Assembly: GCF_009176725.1 (NCBI RefSeq)
Contig: NZ_AP020337.1
Coordinates: forward strand, 1 to 64,000
Length of the DNA stretch: 64,000 bases
Reading direction: 5' to 3'
Source of the DNA: Pseudomonas sp. KUIN-1
GTDB taxonomy: Bacteria > Pseudomonadota > Gammaproteobacteria > Pseudomonadales > Pseudomonadaceae
Shown here: one piece after another, positions 34,199 through 42,722 of the stretch
Layout: the number at the start of each line of letters is the position of its first letter
How positions within the stretch are numbered: position 1 is the first letter of the stretch
Notes under the pieces: generated by a model
Told to the model about the DNA's origin: nothing
Databases searched by the model: none
Seen by the model: the letters and a program-made list of their open reading frames with translations, nothing else
Position numbers and translations under genes: made by a program

Positions 34199-34311
34199 GT
34201 AATCGCTATATCCATTGTGAAAAGTTATGCGAAAGTGCCGGGTATGAGGATGGAGTCCATAAGTTTCAGGGTAAAGCCCCTACACAGCAATGCCTAGGAT
34301 AAGCCCAGCTA
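34199..34311. promoter_or_regulatory. divergent promoter region of betC and the LysR gene
   Basis: A 113-base gap between outward-facing genes, the usual place for LysR binding. AT-rich TAATCGCTATATCCATTGTG lies just upstream of betC. No exact operator could be defined by eye. Confidence 0.4.
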
Positions 34312-35262
34312 ATGTTTGAATCTTTCGGCGATGTGTCACTCGACCTGCTGCGTGCCTTTGAGGTCGCGGCGCGCTTACGCAGCTTCACCGCGGCAGCCCT
34401 CGAACTGGGCACGACACAGCCCGCTGTCAGCCAGCAGATCAAGCGCCTCGAAGAGCAACTCGCTACCCGTCTGTTTGACCGCATCTACCGTGGTATCGAA
34501 TTGACCGACGCCGGTGAAGTGTTGTTCAGCCATGTGCAGGCCGGGCTGCAATCCATCGACAGCGGAGTGATAGCCATCACCGAACACCACCAGCACGAAG
34601 TGCTTCAAGTGGCGACCGACTTCGCCTTCGCCGCCTACTGGCTGATGCCGCGTCTGCACCGCTTCCACAAGGTCAACCCGGACGTGGATGTCAGCCTGGT
34701 CACCAGCGAGCGTACCCACAGCATGTTACGCGCCGATATCGACGTTGCCGTGCTGTTCGGTGACGGGCGCTTCAAACAGGGAGAAAGCCACTGGCTGTTC
34801 AGCGAAGAAGTCTTCCCGGTGTGCAGTCCGCAATTGCTCGCCGGGCGCCAGACGCCGCTGCCCACCGATGCGCTGCGCGACTTTCCGCTCCTGCACCTGC
34901 GTGGCGAAAGCATCAACCACTGGTTCGACTGGGCGGGCGTATTTCGCGCACTGGACATCCCCCAAGCCCCGGCGCCCGGTCAACTGCGCTTCGACAACTA
35001 CACCCTGCTGATCCAGGCGGCCATCGGCGGACAAGGCATCGCCATCGGCTGGAAGCACCTGGTCGACGATCTGCTCGATCAAGGCCTGCTCTGCCGCCCT
35101 ATCGCCGGCGCGGCGATTTCCGGTCAGGGCTATTACGTGGTCCTGCCCCAGCGCAAACGCCGCGTGCAGATCGTTCAGCAGTTCGTGGACTGGCTGGCCA
35201 GCGAGCAGGCGTTGAGCGGGGTTTCGCTGACGGGCAGGCCATTGCCGTCGATTGCGGTTTAG
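34312..35262 (+). CDS. LysR-family regulator of choline-sulfate utilisation
   Basis: The 316-residue protein has an N-terminal winged helix (LLRAFEVAARLRSFTAAALELGTTQPAVSQQIKRLEEQLATRLFDR) and a periplasmic-binding-like effector domain. It is divergent from betC with a 113-base gap, as in other Pseudomonas choline-sulfate clusters (PA0032). It probably activates betC in response to choline-O-sulfate, by analogy. Confidence 0.88.
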   Translation: MFESFGDVSLDLLRAFEVAARLRSFTAAALELGTTQPAVSQQIKRLEEQLATRLFDRIYRGIELTDAGEVLFSHVQAGLQSIDSGVIAITEHHQHEVLQVATDFAFAAYWLMPRLHRFHKVNPDVDVSLVTSERTHSMLRADIDVAVLFGDGRFKQGESHWLFSEEVFPVCSPQLLAGRQTPLPTDALRDFPLLHLRGESINHWFDWAGVFRALDIPQAPAPGQLRFDNYTLLIQAAIGGQGIAIGWKHLVDDLLDQGLLCRPIAGAAISGQGYYVVLPQRKRRVQIVQQFVDWLASEQALSGVSLTGRPLPSIAV

Positions 35263-35689
35263 GGAGGCGGTGTTCAAGGTTGAATTAAATATAAGTTCGA
35301 AGCAATTAGTGGTTAGATAGGAAATTTCTTACAAGTTTTACGGAAGTAAGCGGGTTTACTTTTGTTCTCATATAGTATTACTTAGGTTGTGTATTAGATG
35401 GCGGCTGCATCTGGAATGACTTTAAGTTATGGCTTTCTCAAATAGACGTGTGTGACGCGATTTGATAGTTTCAATCATCATGGATCTTGCTTAAAAGCGC
35501 ATAAAGCGAGTATTTGAGATTTAACTTATAGATCAGTTTAAGTGCTCCTAAATAGAGCGCTTTGCCCATGCCGTATCAATACTGACCAGTTTACGGCATG
35601 CAGCGAGTGATCATAGGCCCAAAAATCTATATCAAATCAATAAGGCTGTAGAAGGCTGCTATGAGCTTTGCTTTTTACTATTTAAGATA
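35263..35689. other. AT-rich gene-free spacer before the RHS island
   Basis: These 427 bases are clearly richer in A/T than the flanking LysR gene and hold no convincing gene. They contain a dyad (35567-35600) and poly-T/A stretches that could serve as promoter. The composition change starts right after the LysR stop codon and runs into the RHS genes, which suggests the left border of horizontally acquired DNA. No direct repeat or integrase was found. Confidence 0.6.
35567..35600. promoter_or_regulatory. inverted repeat upstream of the RHS gene
   Basis: Arms CATGCCGTA and TACGGCATG (9 bases each, perfect) separated by 16 bases, 90 bases before the RHS start. It could be an operator or an RNA hairpin; no T-run follows, so a terminator is less likely. 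Confidence 0.5.
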
Positions 35690-38600
35690 ATGGATGGATT
35701 TAACGTGCTTGGAAAAAAGAAAAACAATATTATGAAAGTTTTGCTGTTTGGCGCGCTATTGGGAAGTCAGCTTGGACATTCTGAAGAGTTAGAGTCTACG
35801 CCGTATGATTTAGCACCGAAGAAAAATCGTGGGCTGGTTTCTAATGCGGTTGACAGCGTTGACCCTTGGTCCGGGAATCTCAAAGTCAGTCATATTGATT
35901 TAAGTATTCCTGGGACGGCAGGCATGGATATCAATATTCATCGAAGCTACGACCTACAGCGTTTAACCGCCGGGCTTGCTGCGCCTTATAGGCAAAGTAC
36001 GGAATGGACCGCTTTAGGACCCGGTTGGACAATCGCGGCAGCGCCGAAGATTTATCATGCCACCAATTATCATCTTCGTGATCGTAGCGGGACACCTAAC
36101 TATTACATGAACTCAACTTTTCAGTTGTGTCACAATCAAGGGGAACGTCCCAGTGCCCGATTTAATTTAAGACTTCCGGATGGTAGTAGCGAAAAATTTT
36201 ATCGTGTTGCACCTTATGAAGACAGAACCAAATCAAATTGGCGTTTACGTTGCGATTCAATGGTGCTTACGCTAACGTCACCATCTGGAATTAGGTATGA
36301 CATGGGGCGTGCCGATGTAGATATGAAATTTAGTGCTTCAGTTACATCGTTTCCTAACGAAGATCCAGATTTTACAGAATCTATTTTTCTGACAAAAAAG
36401 GCAACTGACCTTAATGGTAACTGGATTGCTTACGACTATACTCAATTTGGCCCCCCTTTAAGCGTTCCAATTTCAGGGAGTGTTTATATTGACCACTGTC
36501 TTCAAGCCAACCTTGAAGACGCCGCCAACTGCGAAAAATCCGATATGCTTTTATCTAGGATAACGTCCAGTGACGGCAGAGCTGTTGATTTTAATTACGA
36601 CCCTGCGACAGGCCGCCTTCTTTCGCTGGTCGATAATAATCAGCGCATGGTTCAGTATGGATATACCGCGAAAGACCATCTGAACTCTCAGGCCCTGGCT
36701 CAGGTAACTGGACCTACTGGAGAAGTCTGGAAGTATGCCTATCACCCTGGAGAATGGTTTCAGATAGTAGTTTCCAATGAAAGTTATGCGAATGATCAAA
36801 GAGCCGCCGCTCGCAAACTTATATCGATTGAGCAGCCCAACGGTGGAAAAACGACATATGAATACTCATATGTGGATCTAGAAGGCCGTCTTGGTGGACG
36901 CTTTGTCTGGTCGCGTTTCGAGCGTATAAGCCGCAAAATTGATGCAGCCGGAAATCACTGGGCTTATGCTTATAATCGTGGAAATATTGGACAATACGAT
37001 AGTACAGTTATCACCGGGCCGGATGGCACAACCATCCATGAGTTCATTGGCCCTGGATACAGTATTGCTACAGATGGAAACACTATAAATAATACCGTGT
37101 GGAGTATAGGAAGTCCGGTTAAAATTACCCGCCCGGACGGGAGTTATGAAACATACAAGTGGCAGCAACGGTTTATTTCACATGGAAGAGAATATGTGTT
37201 TGAACTCGGTGTAGTCACGGACGATACAATCTGGGCAGCTGACCTTCAAGAGCGAACTTTTGTCCGTGATGGCGCAACCTACAGTAGTCACTACTCTAAC
37301 TACGATGCTTATGGCAATCCTGGAATACTGACTGAAACAGGTCCTAATAGTGATGGTCGAACTACCACGCTGACTTGGTATAATAATACTGATAAATGGA
37401 TAATAGGTCGCCCTATAGATCAGATGTCACCTGATAGTTCTGTACATCGTATCTACGATGAGAACGGTAAGCTAATCAATTACAATCGCGATGGTGTTGC
37501 GACTGCGTATACCTACGCGCAAGGTAATCAAGCGACGCAAATTCGCCCGGGTGATCGTCATTACAGCTACATGAATTATAAACTCGGTACTCCGCAAACT
37601 GAGGTTCAGCCAGAGGGTATTACTATTTCGCGTGCAGTCGACGACGCTGGCAATGTTACCTCTGAGACCAACGGTGAAGGCCACACAACGCACTACGAAT
37701 ACGACAGGTTGAACCGCGTAACCTCTATCACTCCGCCGCAAGGCGCTGGTCAAAAAATAATATACACACCCACCAGCAAGACAAATCTGCGCGGCAATCT
37801 GTCCGAGATAACTCAATATGATCTGTCTGGTCGTGTCTCCAGTATTGTTAGAGGTGATATAACAACCACCTATGCGTACGATGCCTATGGCCGCGTAACG
37901 TTTACTTCAGACCCTAACTCAAGTATGGGAACCAGTTATCAGTATGATGCGCTGGGTCGCGTCATTCGGATCACCCATGCGGACGGTACCTACCAGAGCA
38001 CTGCCTACGGTTTTGCCCACAAAGTCATAACTGACGAACGAGGCAATTCCACTACTTATAACTATCGTGGCTATGGCGACCCCGAAAAATTGTCTCTGAT
38101 GTCATTTCAGCCGTCGAATCCGACAGCCAGTATAACCTTGACTCGAAATGGTCGCGAACAAGTGACGTCGGTTACACAAGGCAATTTCACACGCCATTAC
38201 GGCTATAACGCAAATGGTTATTTGATCTCGGTCAGCAATCCCGAAACTGGAGACACCGTCTACGGTCGAGACATTGCAGGCAATATGACTTCAAAGCAGG
38301 TGGGGCAGTCAGATATTACAACGTACACATACGACGGGCAGAATCGACAAACTGCAATCGATTATGCGCAAGGCACTCCCGCTATCAAAAATACTTATGA
38401 TAAACAAAATAATCTGCTAATAGCGGGCAGCAGTACGGGTATTCGAAGCTTTACATACAACCCTGCAGGGTTCGTCATAACGGAAAGCCTTTCTATTGAA
38501 GGTAAGCTGTTTGAGCTTTCTTATGGCTACGATGAAAATGATCGGCTGAAAAGCCTCACTTATAATCCGTCTGGTCGCATAGTTGAATATGCGCCAGACG

Positions 38601-39310
38601 TATTAGGCAGGCCCACAATGGTATCGGGCTACGTTAGCAATATTGCTTATTGGCCGAACGGTATGATTAAACAGGTCATCTATGCCAACGGTGCGGCGGT
38701 CAGTTACGAACAAAATAGTCGTCTCTGGCCAGCTTCTTTCAACATTACCTCACCCGCTGGAGTCGATTACCTGAAAAGCATGTACGACTATGATGGTGCG
38801 GGTAACTTGTTGACCATCAGGGACGGTGTGGACAACAGCATGGACCGTACCCTTGCTTACGACAGCCTTGATCGTTTGGTGAGTGCCGATGGTTTCTGGG
38901 GGGTAGGAACCCTCGCCTACGACGGTGTAGGAAACTTGACCCAAAAAACGTTTGGCGATTCAAGCCTGAACTATAACTACGATATACAAAACCGCCTGAC
39001 TTCTGTCGATGGACAGCGCATTGATAGTATAAACTACGATGCTTATGGCAACGTCAGCAGTAGTGCTGACAACGCTTACCTTTACAATAATGTTCCCAAT
39101 CTTGTATGCGTTAACTGCGAGAGTCCCGACAAAAAAGTTGAATATCAGTACGATGGTTTGAATCAACGCAGTTCCGTCAGTTCTGCGGGCAACAAAATAT
39201 ACGAGATGCAAGATGCCGATGGAAGGTTACGGATGGAACTCGAGGGAGACAAGCTAACCGAGTATTTCTATTTGGGTGACCAGCGCATTGCACAGCAGGT
39301 AAGCCCATGA
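35690..39310 (+). CDS. large YD/RHS-repeat protein lacking its own RHS core tip
   Basis: The 1206-residue protein consists mainly of YD repeats (YDLSGRVSSI, YDAYGRVTF, YDALGRVIR, YDSLDRLVS) that in other RHS proteins form a cocoon around a toxin. The N-terminus has a hydrophobic segment (MKVLLFGALLGSQLGHS, from an internal ATG at 35732) fitting a Sec signal peptide; starting at 35690 puts 14 extra residues before it. The frame ends at LTEYFYLGDQRIAQQVSP, exactly where a one-piece RHS protein would continue into the core domain. The missing core is encoded by the next gene. Base composition is AT-richer than the neighbours. Function: probably contact-dependent or secreted toxin delivery shell; inference. 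Confidence 0.88.
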   Translation: MDGFNVLGKKKNNIMKVLLFGALLGSQLGHSEELESTPYDLAPKKNRGLVSNAVDSVDPWSGNLKVSHIDLSIPGTAGMDINIHRSYDLQRLTAGLAAPYRQSTEWTALGPGWTIAAAPKIYHATNYHLRDRSGTPNYYMNSTFQLCHNQGERPSARFNLRLPDGSSEKFYRVAPYEDRTKSNWRLRCDSMVLTLTSPSGIRYDMGRADVDMKFSASVTSFPNEDPDFTESIFLTKKATDLNGNWIAYDYTQFGPPLSVPISGSVYIDHCLQANLEDAANCEKSDMLLSRITSSDGRAVDFNYDPATGRLLSLVDNNQRMVQYGYTAKDHLNSQALAQVTGPTGEVWKYAYHPGEWFQIVVSNESYANDQRAAARKLISIEQPNGGKTTYEYSYVDLEGRLGGRFVWSRFERISRKIDAAGNHWAYAYNRGNIGQYDSTVITGPDGTTIHEFIGPGYSIATDGNTINNTVWSIGSPVKITRPDGSYETYKWQQRFISHGREYVFELGVVTDDTIWAADLQERTFVRDGATYSSHYSNYDAYGNPGILTETGPNSDGRTTTLTWYNNTDKWIIGRPIDQMSPDSSVHRIYDENGKLINYNRDGVATAYTYAQGNQATQIRPGDRHYSYMNYKLGTPQTEVQPEGITISRAVDDAGNVTSETNGEGHTTHYEYDRLNRVTSITPPQGAGQKIIYTPTSKTNLRGNLSEITQYDLSGRVSSIVRGDITTTYAYDAYGRVTFTSDPNSSMGTSYQYDALGRVIRITHADGTYQSTAYGFAHKVITDERGNSTTYNYRGYGDPEKLSLMSFQPSNPTASITLTRNGREQVTSVTQGNFTRHYGYNANGYLISVSNPETGDTVYGRDIAGNMTSKQVGQSDITTYTYDGQNRQTAIDYAQGTPAIKNTYDKQNNLLIAGSSTGIRSFTYNPAGFVITESLSIEGKLFELSYGYDENDRLKSLTYNPSGRIVEYAPDVLGRPTMVSGYVSNIAYWPNGMIKQVIYANGAAVSYEQNSRLWPASFNITSPAGVDYLKSMYDYDGAGNLLTIRDGVDNSMDRTLAYDSLDRLVSADGFWGVGTLAYDGVGNLTQKTFGDSSLNYNYDIQNRLTSVDGQRIDSINYDAYGNVSSSADNAYLYNNVPNLVCVNCESPDKKVEYQYDGLNQRSSVSSAGNKIYEMQDADGRLRMELEGDKLTEYFYLGDQRIAQQVSP

Positions 39311-39333
39311 TCGGGTGTCAAGGAAACCGAACC

Positions 39334-40284
39334 ATGCAAATTATAAAAAAGCTATTTCGCAAAGTCAGTGTCGCGATGCTGGCACTCGTGGTGACTCATG
39401 CCGCTTTGGCAAACACCGTTACCTATTTTCATAATGATATATCCGGCAGCCCTATGGTTGCGACCGATGAAACTGGCAATCTACTCTGGAAAGAGAGCTA
39501 TAAGCCGTACGGAGAAAAATTAACCCAAACGAGTCCAAGCAGTAGCAACAAGATTGGCTTTCATGGGAAAGTATTTGACGATAATAGCGGCCTTTCATAT
39601 ATGGGGGCACGGTATTACGATCCACTGCTCGGTCGCTTCATGGGTGCTGATCCGGTCGACTTTCAGGAAAGTAATCTGCATAGCTTTAATCGATATGCTT
39701 ATGCAAATAATAATCCATATAAGTTTTCTGATCCTAGCGGTTTGTACGCTGACCTCATTATCGAGACGATGAGCTTAGCGGTGGGGATGGCCAGTTTTCA
39801 TCAGAATGTAAAAGAGGGGAATTATGGTGCTGCGGCCTTAGATGGTGTCGGTATCGCTGCAGATGGGGTACTCGCTGCGATTCCCATGGTACCTGGAGCA
39901 GCAGGTTTGGCCATTCAGGGAGCACGAGGACTGGAAAGGGCATCCGATATACGTCCGCATGTCGACAACGCTACATCATCCGCAGCCCCTGACTTCTTGA
40001 TATCACCCAACGGGACTGTCTTTCCTGTGCCCAAGGATGCGACGGGCCCTTCGGCTAGTGTGAATCCTGCAGGGAATGTCACAGGTTCTGCTTTCACTAA
40101 TGGTAGGGGTGGCGATAACGGACAGGTTAATGTAATGCGCGTTATGCAGCCGACACCTCCGAGAGGCAGTAGCCCGGGCTATAAAAATGGATACATTAAA
40201 TATGAGAATAGGTCAGGTCAGGGTGTCGACCCTTATACAGGACGGACGTTGCCAAATTCAAAAAGTCATTTTCCAATCAAATAA
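39334..40284 (+). CDS. separate RHS core/tip protein with C-terminal toxin-like domain
   Basis: The 316-residue protein begins with its own signal peptide (MQIIKKLFRKVSVAMLALVVTHAALA) and continues directly with TVTYFHNDISGSP, the usual first part of an RHS core. The core signature LSYMGARYYDPLLGRFMGADP is near residues 85-105 and DPSGL near 133. The remaining ~180 residues vary among tips: a Gly/Ala-rich hydrophobic stretch, then a module with PNGTVFPVPKDATGP, GYKNGYIKYENRSGQGVDP and terminal SHFPIK, similar as I recall to C-terminal toxin modules of LXG proteins. AAGGAA lies eight bases before ATG 39334; an upstream in-frame ATG at 39307 overlaps the previous gene by four bases. Confidence 0.85.
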   Translation: MQIIKKLFRKVSVAMLALVVTHAALANTVTYFHNDISGSPMVATDETGNLLWKESYKPYGEKLTQTSPSSSNKIGFHGKVFDDNSGLSYMGARYYDPLLGRFMGADPVDFQESNLHSFNRYAYANNNPYKFSDPSGLYADLIIETMSLAVGMASFHQNVKEGNYGAAALDGVGIAADGVLAAIPMVPGAAGLAIQGARGLERASDIRPHVDNATSSAAPDFLISPNGTVFPVPKDATGPSASVNPAGNVTGSAFTNGRGGDNGQVNVMRVMQPTPPRGSSPGYKNGYIKYENRSGQGVDPYTGRTLPNSKSHFPIK

Positions 40285-40298
40285 TGGAGTGTTGTGCG

Positions 40299-40604
40299 AT
40301 GAGCGTACTTACCAGTCTTGTTGGGTCTAATGTTGTAGGTGCATGTATAGTGCATGACTACTTTCAAATATCTTTTGCTGAAGGCATCATATTAAATATC
40401 AACAATTCATATCGTATTGTTGGCTCGACAGTGAAGAGCCTGCGTGGGAAAAAACTTGTAAACGTCTCAGAAGACGAGCAAGAAGTTGAGTTGGTTTTCG
40501 AAGGTTTAACAAGAATTAGAGTTGATATGAGTCCGGATGGATTTCAAGGGCCGGAGGCTATGCAGCTTTTGAGGCCAGGATTTCCTATGGTTATCTGGAA
40601 TTAG
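40299..40604 (+). CDS. small protein, probable immunity partner of the RHS tip
   Basis: A 101-residue cytoplasmic protein with no signal peptide or known motif, mildly acidic (EDEQEVELVFEGL). It starts 14 bases after the tip gene; GGAG lies nine bases before ATG 40299, while an earlier ATG at 40284 overlaps the toxin stop codon. Position directly after a polymorphic toxin tip, size and matching low-GC composition suggest an immunity protein. No homology was recognised, so the role is inference. Confidence 0.65.
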   Translation: MSVLTSLVGSNVVGACIVHDYFQISFAEGIILNINNSYRIVGSTVKSLRGKKLVNVSEDEQEVELVFEGLTRIRVDMSPDGFQGPEAMQLLRPGFPMVIWN

Positions 40605-40710
40605 CTTTACTTGGTTTAAGATGCATGGGCTTGTATGGATAAGTATAAGCCTTGCTCTGCTAGCTGTAGATGGGTTAAGAGTTTTTACACCGCGTCGAGA
40701 GGAGTAAAAG

Positions 40711-41095
40711 GTGAAGATAGATTTTTTCGATGCCAGTAACGATCAAGAAGTAGAAATTGCGCGCCGTTTGGTTTTCTGATGCGGGGCGCAATCCTCAACC
40801 AGAAGACTTGAAAGACGCTGGCTTCTTACAGAAGCCGGACCTAGTTCTCATCGGTAAGCTTGTCTTGTTTGAGCTTGAGGATATTTACGGTGCAACATTT
40901 ATTGTGTTGGCGGAGAGCGTTAGTTTAGACTCTTTGACACGATGTAGCGTTGTGCGTTTAGAAGGTCATCCAACTCCAGCGTTATGGGTTGGACGGCTTT
41001 TTTGTGAGGCCGCTTTACCAACCATCATGCAGGATCTACGATCGATCTACACACGAGAAAAACGAGCAAGGCTGGTCACACACCTGCACCAGTAA
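40711..41095 (+). pseudogene. small gene broken by an apparent one-base frameshift
   Basis: An AGGAG site precedes GTG 40711, which opens a frame reading KIDFFDASNDQEVEIARR and then stops at 40780. The next frame is open from 40757 to 41095 and reads WFSDAGRNPQPEDLKDAGF onward. Removing one T from the TTT at about 40767 joins both into one protein of about 127 residues (EIARR-WFSDAG). It may be a second, decayed immunity or tip-associated gene. No family was recognised. A sequencing error at this T-run would give the same picture. Confidence 0.55.
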
Positions 41096-41127
41096 GGTCT
41101 TCAGCCGCAAAATGAGCCCCTACCTCA

Positions 41128-41460
41128 ATGCAAGAAATCCACGGCTACCACGCTCACATCTATTTCAACGCCCAAACCCTCAATCAGGCGCGAGCGTTGT
41201 GCGAAGCCGCGACCGAGAAATTTGCCGTGCAGATGGGGCGCGTCCATCAAAAGCTGGTTGGGCCGCATCCGGACTGGAGTTGTCAGTTGGCGTTCGGGCA
41301 TGAGCAGTTGGCTGACGTTACGTTGTGGCTCGCGCTGAATCGCGATGGGCTGGTGGTGTTTCTGCATCCTCTGACGGGCGATGAGCTGCGCGACCATACC
41401 GATCATGCCATCTGGATGGGCGCGGTCAGGCCTCTGAATTTGAGCTCGCTGGCTGGCTGA
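41128..41460 (+). CDS. DOPA 4,5-dioxygenase family protein
   Basis: A 110-residue single-domain protein with HGYHAHIYF at the N-terminus and HQKLVGPHPDWSCQL in the middle; these histidines match the metal-binding pattern of the extradiol-dioxygenase-like family. Bacterial members are of uncertain substrate. Composition returns to the high-GC norm here, marking the right border of the RHS island. Confidence 0.82.
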   Translation: MQEIHGYHAHIYFNAQTLNQARALCEAATEKFAVQMGRVHQKLVGPHPDWSCQLAFGHEQLADVTLWLALNRDGLVVFLHPLTGDELRDHTDHAIWMGAVRPLNLSSLAG

Positions 41461-41673
41461 TAGCCAGCTTCCTGGCCATTTTCCTTCTGCGGTTACTAGC
41501 GCATCCATCGTTGAAAAGATCGATGTAAGATAGCTCCGCTGAAAAATGACCGCTAGGTCCGTTACAGCGCAAACTTCCACAAGATGGTCATGCATACGCT
41601 TCAACATGATAATTCGCCTGCTACGGGCGGCTTGAATCGAATGCTGAAAGACCAGAATAGAGGATCATCAGAA

Positions 41674-42498
41674 ATGCCGGATCTACTCATCGACGGTAAG
41701 ACACTTCACTATTCCGACCAAGGCACCGGACCGGTGGTATTGCTCGGTCACAGCTATCTCTGGGACAAGGCGATGTGGAGTGCACAGATTGATACGCTGG
41801 CCAGCCAGTATCGGGTGATCGTGCCGGATCTGTGGGGTCATGGCGATTCCAGCGGGTTTCCTGAGGGCACGCGCAATCTCGATGACCTGGCGCGGCATGC
41901 GCTGGCGCTGCTGGATCATTTGAATATCGAGCGTTGCAGCATCGTCGGGCTGTCGGTCGGCGGTATGTGGGGCGCAATCGCTGCGCTGCTCGCGCCAGAG
42001 CGCATCACCGGGCTGGTGCTGATGGACACCTATCTGGGCAAAGAGACCGAGGCCAAGAAAGCCTACTATTTCTCGTTGCTCGACAAGCTGGAAGAAGTCG
42101 GGAGCTTTCCTGAGCCGCTGCTGGATATCGTCGTACCGATCTTCTTCCGTCCCGGCATTGATCCGCAGTCGCCTGTGTACAGGTCGTTTCGTGCAGCGCT
42201 TGCCGGCATGAATGCCGAGCAGTTGCGTCAGTCCGTCGTACCGCTGGGAAGGATGATTTTCGGTCGTGATGACCGGCTCGGTTTGATCGAGCAATTGAAT
42301 GCCGGCACCACGCTGGTGATGTGTGGCGATGCAGACATTCCACGCCCGCCCGAGGAGACGCGTGAGATGGCCAGCCTGATCGGCTGCCCTTATGTGCTGG
42401 TGCCTGAGGCCGGGCATATCGCCAATCTGGAAAATCCGGCGTTCGTATCGGGTGCGCTGATGACGTTCCTGGCGCGGGTTAACCAGAAGCAGGGTTGA
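41674..42498 (+). CDS. alpha/beta hydrolase
   Basis: The 274-residue protein has nucleophile Ser94 in GLSVGG, a candidate acid Asp219 (CGDADIPRPPE) and His248 (PEAGHIANLENP), with LGHSYLWDKAMW as oxyanion region. Such enzymes include esterases and 3-oxoadipate enol-lactonase-like hydrolases; the substrate is not evident. ATG 41674 is preferred (GAGGA upstream); an in-frame start at 41584 would add 30 poorly conserved residues. Confidence 0.87.
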   Translation: MPDLLIDGKTLHYSDQGTGPVVLLGHSYLWDKAMWSAQIDTLASQYRVIVPDLWGHGDSSGFPEGTRNLDDLARHALALLDHLNIERCSIVGLSVGGMWGAIAALLAPERITGLVLMDTYLGKETEAKKAYYFSLLDKLEEVGSFPEPLLDIVVPIFFRPGIDPQSPVYRSFRAALAGMNAEQLRQSVVPLGRMIFGRDDRLGLIEQLNAGTTLVMCGDADIPRPPEETREMASLIGCPYVLVPEAGHIANLENPAFVSGALMTFLARVNQKQG

Positions 42499-42600
42499 GC
42501 TGAGCCGCGCCTTCAGGGACGGATGCAGACCCTCCGGAGCGGCGCTACCACGCTGTAGTGCTCACTTTTATACACAGAACCGGGAATGCAGCGCTTTCAG

Positions 42601-42646
42601 GCTTCCACGGCCTTCGGCCAGAATCAAAAGCGGACTTGTGTATAAC
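42601..42646 (-). repeat. 46-base repeat, arm 2 of a distant exact inverted pair
   Basis: Exact reverse complement of 29451-29496. It is followed by a GTGACGCTCCGTGTCAC block resembling GTGACGCTCTGCGTCAC at about 16658, so several repeat types are combined in this 224-base intergenic region. Confidence 0.8.
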
Positions 42647-42722
42647 GATGAGGAATGCCTTGCGTGACGCTCCGTGTCACACGTTTGCGCGTCGCCGCGC
42701 ATTCAAGGACGTCAGCACCCCA

